From assembly GCF_006210265.1 (NCBI RefSeq), contig NZ_VCNC01000008.1, positions 1 through 64,000 on the forward strand: 64,000 bases of DNA, written 5' to 3'. This stretch comes from Desulfovibrio sp. UCD-KL4C (GTDB taxonomy: Bacteria; Desulfobacterota; Desulfovibrionia; Desulfovibrionales; Desulfovibrionaceae). The notes beneath the pieces are model-generated. The model did not search any database, had not been told where the DNA came from, and saw only the letters and a program-made list of their open reading frames with translations. Below are positions 63,164 to 64,000 of the stretch, piece after piece (positions within the stretch are counted from its first letter, which is position 1; each line of letters starts with the position of its first letter). The position numbers were made by a program, and so were the translations under genes.

Positions 63164-64000
63164 TTAAGCTTCTTTCTTTTCACGAAGTCTGATTCCAAGC
63201 TCACGAAGCTGTGTGCTTGCAACAGAGGCAGGTGCTTCTGTCATCAGACAGGTTGCCTTCTGAGTTTTAGGGAAGGCGATAACATCTCTGATAGATTTTG
63301 CTCCGCATAGTATCATAATAAGTCTATCCAGACCAAAGGCAATACCACCATGAGGCGGTGCACCGAACTTGAGAGCGTCCATGAGGAAGCCGAATTTGGC
63401 GCGGGCTTCTTCTTCACCGATACCTAAAGCTGAAAACATTTTCTGCTGCATTTCCGGTGTATGGATACGGATAGAACCGCCACCGATTTCGTAACCGTTA
63501 ATTACGATGTCATATGCACGAGCAAGAGCTGCGTCTGGATTTTCAGTTATTGTGTCCAGCTGTCCAACCTGCGGAGATGTGAAAGGATGATGTCTTGCAA
63601 CATAGCGTTTTTCATCAGGGTTGTACTCAAGCAGTGGGAAGTCGGTAACCCATAACGGAGCGAATGCGCTTTCATCAATGAGTCCGAATCTTTCACCGAG
63701 TTTAAGTCTCAGTGAACCAAGTGCAGTATTTGCGATATCTGCTGATCCAGCCTGGAAAAAGAGGATGTCGCCGGGCTGTACACCGGTAAGCTCTCCGAGT
63801 TTTGCTATTTCATCTTCGCTGAAGAATTTAACGATTGGTGACTGCCATTCGCCGTCTTCTTTGATTTTGATCCATGCAAGACCTTTGGAACCGTATATTT
63901 CAACAAACTTAGTGTATTCGTCGATTTCTTTACGGCTGAGTTCCGCTCCGCCGGGGACGCGCAGAACTTTAACCAGTTCGGATTTGCTGAAAACTTTGAA
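63164..64000 (-). CDS. aspS: Aspartyl-tRNA synthetase, C-terminal part (5' end beyond window)
   Basis: The last 278 codons of a class II aminoacyl-tRNA synthetase, open to the right edge. DFPLLEYN with [13 protein letters not shown] and [12 protein letters not shown] are motifs of the bacterial AspRS catalytic domain, and [13 protein letters not shown] is motif 3. The bacterial insertion domain is present before it. The start codon and the anticodon-binding domain lie beyond 64000. Confidence 0.93.
   Translation of the reverse strand, partial: FKVFSKSELVKVLRVPGGAELSRKEIDEYTKFVEIYGSKGLAWIKIKEDGEWQSPIVKFFSEDEIAKLGELTGVQPGDILFFQAGSADIANTALGSLRLKLGERFGLIDESAFAPLWVTDFPLLEYNPDEKRYVARHHPFTSPQVGQLDTITENPDAALARAYDIVINGYEIGGGSIRIHTPEMQQKMFSALGIGEEEARAKFGFLMDALKFGAPPHGGIAFGLDRLIMILCGAKSIRDVIAFPKTQKATCLMTEAPASVASTQLRELGIRLREKKEA

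Overview
The window looks like part of the chromosome of a moderately AT-rich, marine-type sulfate-reducing deltaproteobacterium close to Desulfovibrio/Maridesulfovibrio. The main reasons are the set of strict-anaerobe oxygen-defence proteins (two rubredoxins, two-iron desulfoferrodoxin, rubrerythrin, rubredoxin:oxygen oxidoreductase, cytochrome bd, PerR) packed in one place, the NifU/NifS/CysK/CysE cluster, and several Desulfovibrio-style orphan regulators. No tRNA, rRNA, CRISPR array or insertion sequence was found.

Layout. 1-675 is the end-truncated start of an unrecognised protein with a YD-like motif. 881-7786 is an oxygen and iron defence island, all on the minus strand: perR, rbr, dfx, two rubredoxins, roo, a HEAT-like protein, cydA, cydB and ferritin. 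8017-10923 carries a LytTR regulator, a 53-codon overlapping ORF and acetyl-CoA synthetase. 11036-14794 is a phosphate module (Pit, its PhoU-like partner and a PhoR-like kinase). 15154-29576 is mixed: a small CII-like regulator, an exported POTRA/TPR protein, an ArnT-like glycosyltransferase, rlmN, serB, a divergent histidine kinase, an S24 repressor, panB, a gate-domain membrane protein, an exported protein with an internal duplication and an RNase D-like exonuclease. 29577-29999 has no gene but holds a strong candidate structured RNA. 30000-39366 has prfC, a methyltransferase-like protein and a 2133-residue multidomain signalling protein whose kinase domain appears dead. 39568-41168 is a NicO/DUF1007 metal pair. 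41289-44389 has two TetR regulators, a small membrane protein and butyrate kinase. 44638-48672 is nifU-nifS-cysK-cysE for cysteine and Fe-S supply.

48762-52542 is the most unusual locus: three overlapping minus-strand genes for a TsdA-like diheme cytochrome c, a CydA-like membrane protein fused to a cytochrome c domain, and a second multi-spanning protein with two c-type haem sites. It sits between an intact cysE and a short decayed cysE-like fragment, which suggests insertion or rearrangement downstream of cysE. 53591-58186 holds two repeated units, each an XRE-cupin regulator followed by an AMP-forming acyl-CoA ligase. 58511-64000 has a TPR protein, then the translation-related group rsmB, a DUF116 protein, fmt, def and a truncated aspS.

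How the parts work together. The oxygen island is a coherent route for removing O2 (Roo, cytochrome bd), superoxide (Dfx) and peroxide (Rbr), with rubredoxins as electron carriers, ferritin as iron store and PerR as likely regulator. NifS, CysK and CysE link serine, cysteine and sulfur transfer to cluster assembly on NifU. Acetyl-CoA synthetase, butyrate kinase and the two acyl-CoA ligases point to short-chain organic and fatty acid activation.
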